A stretch of 53,108 nucleotides of DNA from NCBI GenBank assembly GCA_947259295.1, contig CAMYMG010000055.1, forward strand, positions 1 through 53,108, given 5' to 3'. This document shows, one piece after another, positions 1-8,284 of this stretch. This DNA is from an uncultured Rhizobiaceae bacterium. GTDB taxonomy: Bacteria; Pseudomonadota; Alphaproteobacteria; Rhizobiales; Rhizobiaceae. Both the position numbers and the translations under genes were made by a program. The notes below the pieces were generated by a model, which was not told the origin of the DNA, ran no database searches, and saw nothing but the letters and a program-made list of their open reading frames with translations. How positions within the stretch are numbered: position 1 is the first letter of the stretch; each line of letters begins with the position of its first letter.

Positions 1-1752
1 CGGCGCCCGGCCGCGCGGATGCACGGGGCTCGGGATTTCGCCCTGCATGCGCGGAAAGCGGCCGCGGCGGCGCGCCGGGTCGGGGATCGGCACGGCGTCG
101 ATGAGACGCCGCGTGTAGGCATGCTGCGGGTTGGAGAAGATCTGGTCGCGCGTGCCCATCTCGACGATCTGGCCGAAATACATGACGGCGACGCGGTCGG
201 AGATGTTCTCGACCACCGCCATGTCGTGCGAGATGAAGAGGTAGGCGATGCCGAACTCCGCCTGCAGTTCCTTGAGCAGTTCGAGCACCCGCGCCTGCAC
301 CGAGACGTCGAGGGCCGAGACGCTTTCGTCGGCGATGATCAGTTGGGGCCGCAAGGCGAGCGCGCGGGCAATGCAGATGCGCTGGCGCTGGCCGCCGGAG
401 AACTCGTGCGGGTAGCGCTCCATCTGGTCGGGGCTGAGGCCGACGCGGTCGAACAGGGCGGCTACGCGCTCGCGCCGCTCGGCGGGCGTCGCGATGCCAT
501 GGATGACCAGCGGCTCGCCGACGAGGTCGCCGACGCGCATGCGCGGATCGAGCGAGGCGAAGGGGTCCTGGAAGATCATCTGGATGTCGCGCCGCACGCG
601 CTTCAGGCCGTGACGGTCGAGGCCGGCGATCGAGGTGCCGCCGAGGCGGATGTCGCCGGTGAACGGCACCAAGCCGGCCAGCGCCTTGGCGATGGTCGAC
701 TTGCCGCAGCCGCTCTCGCCGACAAGCGAAAAGGTCTCCCGGTCGCGGATGGCGAAGCTGACATTCTCGACGGCATGCACGCGATGGGTGGCGCGGCCCA
801 GAATGCCGCCGCGAATGTCGAAGCCGACGGTCAGATGCTCGACATCGACGACGTTGCCGGCGCCAGCGGGCATTTGCGTTGTTCCACTCGCCATACCGTC
901 GCCGAGGCGAGGAACGGCGTCGAGCAGGCTGCGTGTGTAGTCCTGAGATGGCGCCGCAAAGAGCGGACCGACTTCGCCGCTTTCGATCATCCGCCCCTTC
1001 TGCATGACGATCACCCGGTCGGCCATCTCGGCGACGACGCCCATGTCATGGGTGATGAGGATGATACTGGTGCCGAAATCGTTCTTGAGGTCGCGCAGCA
1101 GTTCGAGCACCTCTCCCTGCACGGTGACGTCGAGCGCGGTCGTCGGCTCGTCGGCGATCAGCACGTCGGGGTGCAGCGCCAGCGCCATGGCGATCATGAC
1201 GCGCTGGCGCATGCCGCCGGAGAGATCGTGCGGATACTGTTTCAGCCGGGTGCGGGCCTGCGGGATGCGCACCGCGTCGAGCGCCTCGATGGCGCGCTGG
1301 CGCGCCGCGCCGCGCGGCAGCGAAGTATGCGCCTCGATCGCCTCGATCAGCTGCCGGCCGATGCTGAGCACCGGGTTGAGCGAGGTCATCGGCTCCTGGA
1401 AGATCATGGCGATGCGGTCGCCGCGTATGCGCCGCATGGCGGCCTCGTCTAGCTTCGCCAGGTCCCTGCCGCCGAACAGGATCGAGCCGCCGGCAATGCG
1501 CACTGCAGGCTGCGGCAGCAGGCCCATGATGGCGAGCGAGGTGATCGACTTGCCGGAGCCCGACTCGCCGGCAATGCACAGCGTCTCGCCGTGCCGGAGG
1601 TCGAAGCTCAGCCCCTCGACCAGCGGCACGTCGCCGGCGTCCGTGCGGGCGACGACGTCGAGACCCTGCACGGAGAGCACACTTTCGCCCGGCGCGGCGG
1701 ACGGACGGTCCGTCGCACCCGGGACGATCTCGGCGCCGGTCGCTGCGTTCAT
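1..1752 (-). CDS. Peptide/amide ABC transporter, double ATP-binding protein (DppDF/GsiA type), 3' end outside window
   Basis: This protein would energise import by the two permeases encoded upstream in the same operon. 584 codons are visible and no stop occurs before base 1, so the C-terminus is missing. It holds two complete ABC modules in one chain: first Walker A GESGSGKS at residues 62-69 with signature LSGGM, second Walker A GESGCGKS at 345-352 with signature FSGGQ. Each module also shows a Walker B with ADEP or ADES and an H-loop (THDM, SHDM). Oligopeptide transporters usually encode the two ATPases separately; the fused form is known from GsiA-like proteins. The ATG overlaps the stop of the formamidase gene by 4 bases (ATGA), so translation is probably coupled. 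The long open frames on the plus strand here are antisense shadows. Confidence 0.93.
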   Translation of the reverse strand, partial: MNAATGAEIVPGATDRPSAAPGESVLSVQGLDVVARTDAGDVPLVEGLSFDLRHGETLCIAGESGSGKSITSLAIMGLLPQPAVRIAGGSILFGGRDLAKLDEAAMRRIRGDRIAMIFQEPMTSLNPVLSIGRQLIEAIEAHTSLPRGAARQRAIEALDAVRIPQARTRLKQYPHDLSGGMRQRVMIAMALALHPDVLIADEPTTALDVTVQGEVLELLRDLKNDFGTSIILITHDMGVVAEMADRVIVMQKGRMIESGEVGPLFAAPSQDYTRSLLDAVPRLGDGMASGTTQMPAGAGNVVDVEHLTVGFDIRGGILGRATHRVHAVENVSFAIRDRETFSLVGESGCGKSTIAKALAGLVPFTGDIRLGGTSIAGLDRHGLKRVRRDIQMIFQDPFASLDPRMRVGDLVGEPLVIHGIATPAERRERVAALFDRVGLSPDQMERYPHEFSGGQRQRICIARALALRPQLIIADESVSALDVSVQARVLELLKELQAEFGIAYLFISHDMAVVENISDRVAVMYFGQIVEMGTRDQIFSNPQHAYTRRLIDAVPIPDPARRRGRFPRMQGEIPSPVHPRGRAP

Positions 1753-2693
1753 TCGAAGACGCAGCGCGGGAAGTAGAACGACACGACCCAGTTGGGCATG
1801 TCGACGATCTCGCTGATGCGGAGGTCGCCGCATGTCGACACCAGCATGTAGGCGTCGACGGCATTCATGTTGTAGCGCTGCGCCAACATGTCGACCATCT
1901 GGCTGACGGCGCTGCGCGCGCCGGCCATCAGATCCGTCTCGATGCCGGTGGTGACTTCATACCCCTTGGCGTCGAGATGGCGCGTCACCGGGCCGGGCGT
2001 CGTGAAGCGTGGCGTCTTCAGCCGCGCATCCTTGACCAGGTCGAGCGTCAGCACGACGTCCATCGGGCTCTCGATCGCCGTGCCGCAGACCTCGCCGTCG
2101 CCCTGCGCGGCATGCGTGTCACCGACCGAGAACAGCGCGCCGACAACCTCGACGGGCAGATAGAGCGTCGTGCCCGCCGCCAGATCTCGGATGTCGAGAT
2201 TGCCGCCGACGCGCCGCGGCGGAACTACCGAGTGCAGGCCGGGCTCGGCCAACGCGTTGCCGATGGTGCCGGCGAAGGGCTTCAGCGGCACCCGGCCGTT
2301 CTTGCCGAATAGGGCCGGCTCGAGACTGTCCGGATCGTATTTCCAGACATTCAGCGCCGGTTCCTTGAAGTCGTCCGCCAAGAGGCCGAAGCCCGGAATG
2401 TTGGCGGTCCAGCCGAAGCCCGAGGGCTTGAAGCTGTCGATCGTCACCTTGACGGCGTCGCCCGGCTCGGCCCCCTCGATGAAGATCGGGCCGCTGACCG
2501 GGTTGATCTTGCCGAAATCGAGCGTTGCGACGTCGGCGACGGTGCTCGACGGGCCAAGCTGGCCCGCCGAACTGTCATGGCAATGGAACAGGATCGTTGA
2601 TCCCGGCGCCACCCTTTCGGCCGGGACAAGCGAATTGTCCCAGCCGAAATGATGCTGCGCACCATGAATCGTGTAGTCGCACTTACTGCACAT
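1749..2693 (-). CDS. fmdA: Acetamidase/formamidase family protein
   Basis: FmdA_AmdA family enzymes hydrolyse formamide or short aliphatic amides to ammonia and the acid. The 314-residue product has the family's N-terminal pattern YTIHGAQHHFGWDNS and the conserved APGS and HDSSAGQ segments; length fits the family. The start codon lies 11 bases inside the end of the upstream binding-protein gene and its stop overlaps the next ATG, so it is embedded in the transporter operon. Position between the transporter parts, under an AmiC/AmiR-like control pair, suggests that the transporter brings in an amide that this enzyme cleaves. The exact substrate cannot be told from sequence. Confidence 0.9.
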   Translation of the reverse strand: MCSKCDYTIHGAQHHFGWDNSLVPAERVAPGSTILFHCHDSSAGQLGPSSTVADVATLDFGKINPVSGPIFIEGAEPGDAVKVTIDSFKPSGFGWTANIPGFGLLADDFKEPALNVWKYDPDSLEPALFGKNGRVPLKPFAGTIGNALAEPGLHSVVPPRRVGGNLDIRDLAAGTTLYLPVEVVGALFSVGDTHAAQGDGEVCGTAIESPMDVVLTLDLVKDARLKTPRFTTPGPVTRHLDAKGYEVTTGIETDLMAGARSAVSQMVDMLAQRYNMNAVDAYMLVSTCGDLRISEIVDMPNWVVSFYFPRCVFE

Positions 2694-4329
2694 CGGTGAC
2701 GAACACGTAGTCGTAGTTGACGGGGATCGAGACCGGATCGACGTAGAGCGCGTCGGCGCCGCCCATGCGGGGCGACTTCATGGTGAAACGCTGCTCGTTG
2801 AAGACCGGCACCCAGGGCGCGTCCTCCATGATCTTGCCGTAGATCTCGCTCCACATCTTCGAGCGCTCGTCGGCCTTGGCCGGATCGGTTACCGAGTCGG
2901 CAGCCGTCGCCATCTTGTCGAGGTCCTCGTTGCAGTACCACGACCAGTTCCAGCCGCCTTCCACGGCACCGGCGCAGCCAAGGATCGGGCCATAGAAGTT
3001 CGACGGGTCCGGGAAGTCTGCGATCCAGGCCATGCCGCCCGACCAGATCATCGGCGCCTGGTCCTTCTCGCCGCCGGCCGCGATCACATTGGCCTGCGCC
3101 AGTGACTGGATCGAGGCCTTGATGCCGACCGCCGAGAGATCCTGCTGGATCGCCTGGGCAATGCGCGGGTTGGGGTCGGTGTTCATGACGAAAAGCTCGG
3201 TCTCGAAGCCGTCGGGGAAGCCGGCCTCGGCGAGCATGGCCTTGGCCTTCTCCGGATCATAGGCGTAGCCCTTGTAATCCTTGTCGTAGCCGGGCATCGA
3301 GGGCGGCAGCGGCTGGTTGGCGGGAATCGCGCGGTTATTGATGATCTGGACGACGCGATCCTTGTTGATCGCCATGTTGACGGCCTGGCGCACTTCCTTC
3401 TTGTCGAAGGGCGGCATCGCGACATTCATCGTGATGTAGCCGGTGTGCAGCTGGCCGCCCTCGACGACGCGGGCCTTCTGCTCGGGATCGGCCATGACTT
3501 CCTGGAACTTGGCCGGCGGAATGCCGTCGCCCGGCACGTCGACCTCGCCCTTCTGCAGACGGAGCAGGGCAACGATCGGCTCCTGTCCGACCTCGAAGGT
3601 AATCTGGTCGAGATAGGGAAGGCCCTCGCGCCAGTAGTCCTCGTTACGCTCGAAGACGAGACGCTGGCCGATGGCCCATTCGGCGAGCTTGAAGGCGCCG
3701 GTGCCGACCGGCTTCTTGCCGAAATCGGCGCCGGCTTCCGCGACGGCCTCCTGCGGCACGACGGAAGCGAAGTTGAGAGCCATGACATGCAGGAAGGTGG
3801 CGTCCGGACGCGACAGCTCGATCTTCACCGTCGATGGGTCGACCACGGTAACGCCCGACAGCGTCTCAGCCGTGCCGGCGGTGACTTCGTCAAAGCCTTT
3901 GATGGAGCCGAAGAAACCGGCGCCGGGGCTCTGGGTCTTCGGGTTGGTGACGCGGTCGAGCGAATATTTCACGTCGTCGGCAGTCATCTCGCGGCCATTG
4001 TGGAATTTAACGCCGGAACGCAGCTTGAAGGTGAAGGTCTGGCCGTCCTGGGAAATTTCGTAGCTCTCGGCGAGGCCCGGACGCAGTTCGGTGGTGCCGG
4101 GCTTGTAGTCCATCAGCCCGTCGAAAATGCTCTTGATCATCGACCAGTTCTGCCAGTCGTAGCCGATCGCCGGATCGAGCGTGGCGACGTCGTCCTTGTA
4201 GGTGATGACGATGCTGCCGCCCTGCTTGGCGGCCGGGTCGAGCGTCTCTTCCTGCGCAAGCGCCGGGGCGGTTGCCATCAGCACGGCAAGCGCCGATGCC
4301 GATACGGTTGTACGAAGCCAGTTTTTCAT
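2683..4329 (-). CDS. Peptide/amide ABC transporter, periplasmic substrate-binding protein (SBP_bac_5)
   Basis: Family 5 extracellular solute-binding protein, 548 residues, the usual size for DppA/OppA/nickel-type binders. A signal peptide is clear: basic MKNWLR, a hydrophobic core and an APALA-Q cleavage site near residue 25. Downstream are the family landmarks GLAESYEIS and the FKLRSGVKFHNGREMTADDV-type region around residues 110-130. It would capture the substrate in the periplasm and deliver it to the two permeases encoded just upstream (35-base gap). Dipeptides, oligopeptides or amides are all possible ligands; the linked amidase and amide sensor favour an amide-bearing compound. Confidence 0.93.
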   Translation of the reverse strand: MKNWLRTTVSASALAVLMATAPALAQEETLDPAAKQGGSIVITYKDDVATLDPAIGYDWQNWSMIKSIFDGLMDYKPGTTELRPGLAESYEISQDGQTFTFKLRSGVKFHNGREMTADDVKYSLDRVTNPKTQSPGAGFFGSIKGFDEVTAGTAETLSGVTVVDPSTVKIELSRPDATFLHVMALNFASVVPQEAVAEAGADFGKKPVGTGAFKLAEWAIGQRLVFERNEDYWREGLPYLDQITFEVGQEPIVALLRLQKGEVDVPGDGIPPAKFQEVMADPEQKARVVEGGQLHTGYITMNVAMPPFDKKEVRQAVNMAINKDRVVQIINNRAIPANQPLPPSMPGYDKDYKGYAYDPEKAKAMLAEAGFPDGFETELFVMNTDPNPRIAQAIQQDLSAVGIKASIQSLAQANVIAAGGEKDQAPMIWSGGMAWIADFPDPSNFYGPILGCAGAVEGGWNWSWYCNEDLDKMATAADSVTDPAKADERSKMWSEIYGKIMEDAPWVPVFNEQRFTMKSPRMGGADALYVDPVSIPVNYDYVFVTDVQ

Positions 4330-4364
4330 GAGTGTTCCCTTTCTTGGTTTTGCTTACGGTCCAG

Positions 4365-5285
4365 TCATCTCAGCCGAATGCGCGGATCGATGAACGGGGT
4401 GACGAGATCGGCCAGGAGGTTGCCGATCACGATGGCGCAGGCCGAGACCAGCGTGACGCCCATGATGATGGGGATGTCGATGCGCTGGATGGCCTGCCAG
4501 GCGAGCTGGCCGATACCTGGCCAGCCGAAGACGCTTTCGATGACGACGATGCCGCTCATGAAGAGCCCGATGTCGATGCCGATCATGGCGATGATCGGCA
4601 GCACCGCATTGGGCAGGGCGTGGCGGAACAGGATGGTGCCGCGCGCCAGGCCCTTGGCGCGCGCCGTGCGCACATAGTCCTGGCGCAGCACGTCGATCAT
4701 CGACGAGCGCATCATGCGCGAATACCAGCCGGCGCCGAGGATGCCGAGCGCCACCGAGGGCAGCACCATGTGCTGCCATGTCCCGTAGCCCCCGATCGGG
4801 AACCAGCCGAGGCGCACCGAGAAGAAGTAGAGCAGCAGCAGGCCGACCACGAACTGCGGCGCCGAGACGCCGACGAAGGAGGCGATCATCATGGTCTGGT
4901 CGGCGACGCTGCCGCGCCGGACGGCGGCGACGATGCCCATGGTCAGGCCGAGCAGCAGCTCGCAGCCGATGGCGCCGACCATCAGCAGCAGGCTCGCCGG
5001 AAGGCGCGCCGCGATCAGCGTGCTGACCTCGGAGCGCTGCAGGTAGGAGCGGCCGAGGTCGCCCTGCAGCAGTCCCGACAGATAGCGCCAGTACTGCACG
5101 ATGAAGGGCTGGTCGAGGCCGAGCTGGCGGCGGATGTTCTCGACCGTCTCGGGCGTGGCGCTGCGCCCTGCGATCTGGCGCACCGGGTCGGCCGGCAGCA
5201 GATAGAGCAGCGCGAAGGTGATGACCGAGACGCCGAGCAGGATCAGCGCGGTCTGCAGCAGCCGGCGGACGAGATAGGCGGCCAT
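4365..5285 (-). CDS. ABC transporter permease, DppB type
   Basis: Inner-membrane permease of the dipeptide/oligopeptide class, 306 residues. It begins MAAYLVRRLLQT, as DppB-like proteins do, with a first transmembrane helix, the LPADPVRQIAGR segment, then the BPD_transp_1 domain with an EAA-type loop (RTARAKGL) around residues 205-215. The start is chosen at 5285 because its ATG overlaps the stop of the DppC-type gene (TGATG); the frame is open much further upstream but that stretch is the shadow of the neighbouring gene. It should pair with the DppC-type protein to form the channel. Confidence 0.93.
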   Translation of the reverse strand: MAAYLVRRLLQTALILLGVSVITFALLYLLPADPVRQIAGRSATPETVENIRRQLGLDQPFIVQYWRYLSGLLQGDLGRSYLQRSEVSTLIAARLPASLLLMVGAIGCELLLGLTMGIVAAVRRGSVADQTMMIASFVGVSAPQFVVGLLLLYFFSVRLGWFPIGGYGTWQHMVLPSVALGILGAGWYSRMMRSSMIDVLRQDYVRTARAKGLARGTILFRHALPNAVLPIIAMIGIDIGLFMSGIVVIESVFGWPGIGQLAWQAIQRIDIPIIMGVTLVSACAIVIGNLLADLVTPFIDPRIRLR

Positions 5286-6190
5286 CAGTCGCGGCCCCGC
5301 TGCGTCGGGTCGAGAATGTCGCGCAGCGCGTCGCCGACCAGGTTGAAGCCGAGGGCCAGCGCCAGGATCGCCATGCCGGGAAAGAACACCAGCCAGGGTG
5401 CCGCCTGGAAGTAGGTCTGGTTCTCGAAGATGATGTTGCCCCAGGAGGGGGTCGGCGGCTGCACGCCGACGCCGAGATAGGAGAGCGTCGCTTCGAGCAG
5501 TACCGTCGTCGAGATGCCGAGCGTGCCCCAGACGATGATGGTCGGCACGAGGTGCGGCAGGATGTGGCGGAACAGGATGCGGCCGGTGCCGGCGCCGAGC
5601 GTGCGCTCTGCGGCGATGAATTCGCGTTCGGCGAGAGAACTGGTCTCGGTGAAGATGACGCGCGCTGTCTGCACCCAGTTCACCAGCGCGATGACCATGG
5701 CCACGATCCACAGGCTCGGCTGGAACACGGCGGCGAGGCAGATGGCGAGCAGCAGGGCCGGAAACGCCATCATCAGGTCGGTGAAGCGCATCAGGATCGC
5801 GCCGATCCAGCCGCGGAAGAAGCCGGCGACGACGCCGACCAGCGTGCCGATGATCAATGCCGTCCCGTTGGCCGCGATGCCGATGATCAGCGAGGTGCGT
5901 GCGCCATAGAGAATGCGGGTCAGGAGATCGCGGCCAAGCAGGTCGGTGCCGAGCAGGAATTGACCGCCGGGCGGCATCGGCGCGCCCTCGATGGTCAGGC
6001 CGTCGAACATCTGCTCGTTGGGATCGAAGGCGGTTAGCCATGGCGCGAACAGCGCGCCGGCAAGGGTGACGACGATGAAGAACAGGCCGATCAGCGCCAG
6101 CGGGCGGGCGAGCAGGCGGCGCCAGACGCCGGCGCGGACGGGTGGCGCTAATGTTGCCACTGCGAGGTCAGGCGATGTCGGTGCGGTCAC
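5285..6190 (-). CDS. ABC transporter permease, DppC type
   Basis: Second permease of the transporter, 301 residues. It has the DppC-like N-terminal cytoplasmic tail and first helix, the family block PPGGQFLLGTDLLGRDLL around residues 70-90, and the permease domain with EAA loop (AAERTLGAGTGRILFRHILP). The start lies 23 bases inside the end of the regulator gene upstream, and its stop shares one base with the DppB ATG, so regulator and transporter are read as one message. Confidence 0.93.
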   Translation of the reverse strand: MTAPTSPDLAVATLAPPVRAGVWRRLLARPLALIGLFFIVVTLAGALFAPWLTAFDPNEQMFDGLTIEGAPMPPGGQFLLGTDLLGRDLLTRILYGARTSLIIGIAANGTALIIGTLVGVVAGFFRGWIGAILMRFTDLMMAFPALLLAICLAAVFQPSLWIVAMVIALVNWVQTARVIFTETSSLAEREFIAAERTLGAGTGRILFRHILPHLVPTIIVWGTLGISTTVLLEATLSYLGVGVQPPTPSWGNIIFENQTYFQAAPWLVFFPGMAILALALGFNLVGDALRDILDPTQRGRD

Positions 6191-6773
6191 CGGCGGCTCC
6201 TTCCCTCGACCAAGCGACGACGCGCCTGGCGGCGTCCTCCATGCTGATCTGCCAGCTCATGGAAAGCGCCCGCAGCTGCGCATAGGCCTGCTCGTCGTCG
6301 AGGCCGCGCGCGGCAAGCAGGGCGACGGCCTGCACGATGGTGTGGCGTTCGGCGACGCGCTGCCTGAGAGCGACGATCTCGGCGTCGAGGCTCCTGCGTG
6401 CATCGAAGGCGCGCCGGGCGATCAGAAGGGCGCTGTAGACCCCGGCATTGCCGACCGGCTTGAGGAGATGCGCGTCGGCATTCTGGTTGAGTGCCCATTC
6501 GATGCGGCCGGGCGCCTCCGAGCCGATCAGCGCGATGGCCGGCATCGGCGCGGCGCCGGGCGCCCAGGGAAACTGGGCGTCGTGGCCGAGGTCGGCGTCG
6601 AAGAACAGGAAGTCGGCGGCCAGCGCATCGGGCGGAAGGTCGGGCCAGCACTCGACGGCATTGACGCCGATCGCGGCCAGCTGGCGGGCGATCGCCGCGA
6701 CAACGCCGTGCGGCCGGTGCACGACGAGCGCGGTGGCACCGCCAAGATTGGGAATGCGGAAGCCGCGCTTCAT
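6168..6773 (-). CDS. AmiR-like ANTAR-domain transcription antiterminator
   Basis: RNA-binding response regulator of about 201 residues. The N-terminal half looks like a degenerate receiver fold, as in Pseudomonas AmiR; the C-terminal part (about residues 125-190) fits the ANTAR helix pattern, with LRQRVAERHTIVQAVALLAA followed by QAYAQLRALSM and ARRVV. ANTAR proteins bind paired RNA hairpins and stop premature termination. I place the start at 6773 rather than at an in-frame ATG 24 bases earlier, because this ATG overlaps the amiC-like stop (ATGA), mirroring the amiC-amiR coupling known in Pseudomonas. It probably controls the operon it sits in, released when the AmiC-like partner binds an amide. 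Confidence 0.85.
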   Translation of the reverse strand: MKRGFRIPNLGGATALVVHRPHGVVAAIARQLAAIGVNAVECWPDLPPDALAADFLFFDADLGHDAQFPWAPGAAPMPAIALIGSEAPGRIEWALNQNADAHLLKPVGNAGVYSALLIARRAFDARRSLDAEIVALRQRVAERHTIVQAVALLAARGLDDEQAYAQLRALSMSWQISMEDAARRVVAWSREGAAGDRTDIA

Positions 6774-7894
6774 GACACGACCCTCAGGGTCTGGCATCCG
6801 AAGGTCAGCGTACGGTCGTAGCGCGACAGATAGGGGTCGGGCGCGACGTTCGGCGTGATCTCGAGCGCTTCGACCTCGGTGCCCCTGATGCGGCCGATGA
6901 CCACCGGCAGCGCCATGTGCTGGGTGCGCCGGTCGACGCCGACCTCGCCATAGGGCGACGCGAAGCGGCGTCCGGCAAAGGCCGCCTGCAGGTCGGCCTG
7001 GCTCGAGCCGTGCGCGGTGGCGAGCACGTCGGCGAGGATGGCGACGGCCGTATAGGCGGCGGCCTCGAAGGAGGAGGCGCAGCGCCGCTTGCCGGCGAGC
7101 GGCCAGCCACTGGCCTCGGCCGCCTTGCGGAAATAGGGCCCGACGACGAGATGCCCATCGGCGACGCCATTCAGTGCCGGAAGCTCCGCCTCGGTCAGGT
7201 TGCAGGAGAGCAACGGGCAGGAGTCGGGCGTGAAGAACCGGTCCTCCTGGCCGAGCGCCGCATAGGCCTGGAGAAACGCATAGGAGGACGGGCCGATCAG
7301 ATTGTTGAGGATGAAGGAGGGCCGCGTGGCGCGGATCTCGTCGATCAGGCGCGTCACGTCGGTGTCGCCGAGCGCCAGGTAGCGTTCGCCGAGCACCGCG
7401 CCGCCCGCATCCGCGATCAGGTCGCGCGCGACGCGGTTGGTTTCCCAGCCCCAGATGTAGTTGGAGCCGAGCAGGAAGCCGTTGGGCCCGTGCCGGCGCG
7501 CCACCCAGCCGATCAGCGGCACCAGATGCTGGTTCGGGCAGGCATGCGTGTAGACGACGCGGTCATTGGCCTCGAAGCCCTCGTAAGGGCAGGCATACCA
7601 GAGCGTGCCGCCATGCTTCTCGACCACCGGGATGGCCTCCTTGCGGCTCCAGGAGGTGATGCAGCCGACGACATGGCGGGCCGAGCTGCCGGTGAGGATG
7701 TCTTCGCAGAGCGGCGCGTAGCGGTCGATGTTGCCCTGCGGGTCGCGTTCGACCGCGACGATCTCGATCGGGGAATCCGGGTCGGCATTGATGTCCTCGA
7801 TCGCCGCCAGCGCGCCGTCGCGGCAGGCATTGGACAGCAACACGTAGCCCCCCGACCGGGAATAGAGAAGTCCGACTTCGACCCGCTGCTTCAA
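6770..7894 (-). CDS. AmiC/UrtA-like amide-sensing substrate-binding protein
   Basis: Periplasmic-binding-fold protein close to AmiC, the cytoplasmic amide sensor that sequesters AmiR, and to urea-binding UrtA. The segment VEVGLLYSRSG followed by CRDGALAAIEDINAD is the typical AmiC start, and further blocks (GCITSWSRKEAIPVVEKHGG, GSNYIWGWE) match the family. No signal peptide is visible, which favours a cytoplasmic sensor over a transporter component. I prefer the TTG at 7894, giving 374 residues (AmiC is about 385); an ATG at 8062 is in frame, but the extra 56 residues are arginine-rich, unlike the family, and would cover the leader hairpin. First gene of the operon, followed by the AmiR-like gene with a 4-base overlap. 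Confidence 0.85.
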   Translation of the reverse strand: MKQRVEVGLLYSRSGGYVLLSNACRDGALAAIEDINADPDSPIEIVAVERDPQGNIDRYAPLCEDILTGSSARHVVGCITSWSRKEAIPVVEKHGGTLWYACPYEGFEANDRVVYTHACPNQHLVPLIGWVARRHGPNGFLLGSNYIWGWETNRVARDLIADAGGAVLGERYLALGDTDVTRLIDEIRATRPSFILNNLIGPSSYAFLQAYAALGQEDRFFTPDSCPLLSCNLTEAELPALNGVADGHLVVGPYFRKAAEASGWPLAGKRRCASSFEAAAYTAVAILADVLATAHGSSQADLQAAFAGRRFASPYGEVGVDRRTQHMALPVVIGRIRGTEVEALEITPNVAPDPYLSRYDRTLTFGCQTLRVVS

Positions 7895-7918
7895 ACGCCA
7901 ACAACCCCAAAACGCAAA

Positions 7919-7963
7919 ACGCCCCGCAATCAGCGACCGGTCAAACGGTGCGATGTCGGGGCG
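7919..7963 (-). promoter_or_regulatory. Candidate leader attenuator hairpin of the amide operon
   Basis: On the minus strand CGCCCCG (7963-7957) pairs with CGGGGCG (7925-7919), with a smaller inner stem ACCG/CGGT, and is followed directly by TTTTGCGTTTTG, some 25 bases before the TTG start of the amiC-like gene. This is what an intrinsic terminator ahead of an antiterminated operon would look like. The inner hexaloop does not match the ANTAR consensus (A at loop position 1, G at 4) cleanly, so control by the ANTAR protein is inferred from context. Confidence 0.4.
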
Positions 7964-7998
7964 CGAATGCCTACGGAAATGTCCGATATGTTGCCGGG

Positions 7999-8026
7999 AG
8001 CGTACTGCAAGGCGGAGGAGAGTCAA
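7999..8026 (-). promoter_or_regulatory. Possible sigma-70-type promoter of the amide operon
   Basis: TTGACT (8026-8021) and TACGCT (8004-7999) are separated by 16 bases on the minus strand and would start transcription just upstream of the leader hairpin. The -10 box is a weak match; position is the main support. Confidence 0.3.
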
Positions 8027-8284
8027 GGGCCGCCTGCTGAAGCGCGCGGTCAGCAACGGCACCTGCTCCGCACCTCAACAACTGGGACAGGCGCAACACG
8101 GCCCGCGCCGGCCTCCTCAGGGAGGTGGTTGTTGTGTTGTGATGAAGGGCCAATCCTGTATGGAGCCAATCACCGTGCGCTCGGTGCCGTAGGCATCGCA
8201 CAATCGGTGGGCAATGCCGGATCGTCAGGGACTGGTTCCGCTACGCCGTTGCTTGCCAAGGACCAACAGGATACGGGTACGCAC

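Noticed and set aside
19..1452. Long plus-strand open frame of 477 codons at the left edge
   Set aside because: It is antisense to the double ABC ATPase, whose Walker and signature motifs are all on the minus strand; the plus frame is an Asp/Ala/His-rich shadow typical of high-GC DNA.
4332..5414. Plus-strand open frame of 360 codons opposite the permease genes
   Set aside because: Composition is Asp/Gln/His/Arg-rich without any family pattern; the DppB and DppC reading frames on the minus strand explain the region.
7931..7960. Classical ANTAR-binding double hexaloop RNA in the amiC leader
   Set aside because: The inner loop TTTGAC has G at position 4 but T rather than A at position 1, and I find no clean second hexaloop, so I report only an attenuator-like hairpin.
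6917..8284. N-terminal extension of the first glycosyltransferase frame
   Set aside because: Antisense to the amiC-like gene; homology with the copy at 40.6 kb begins at the ATG at 8285.
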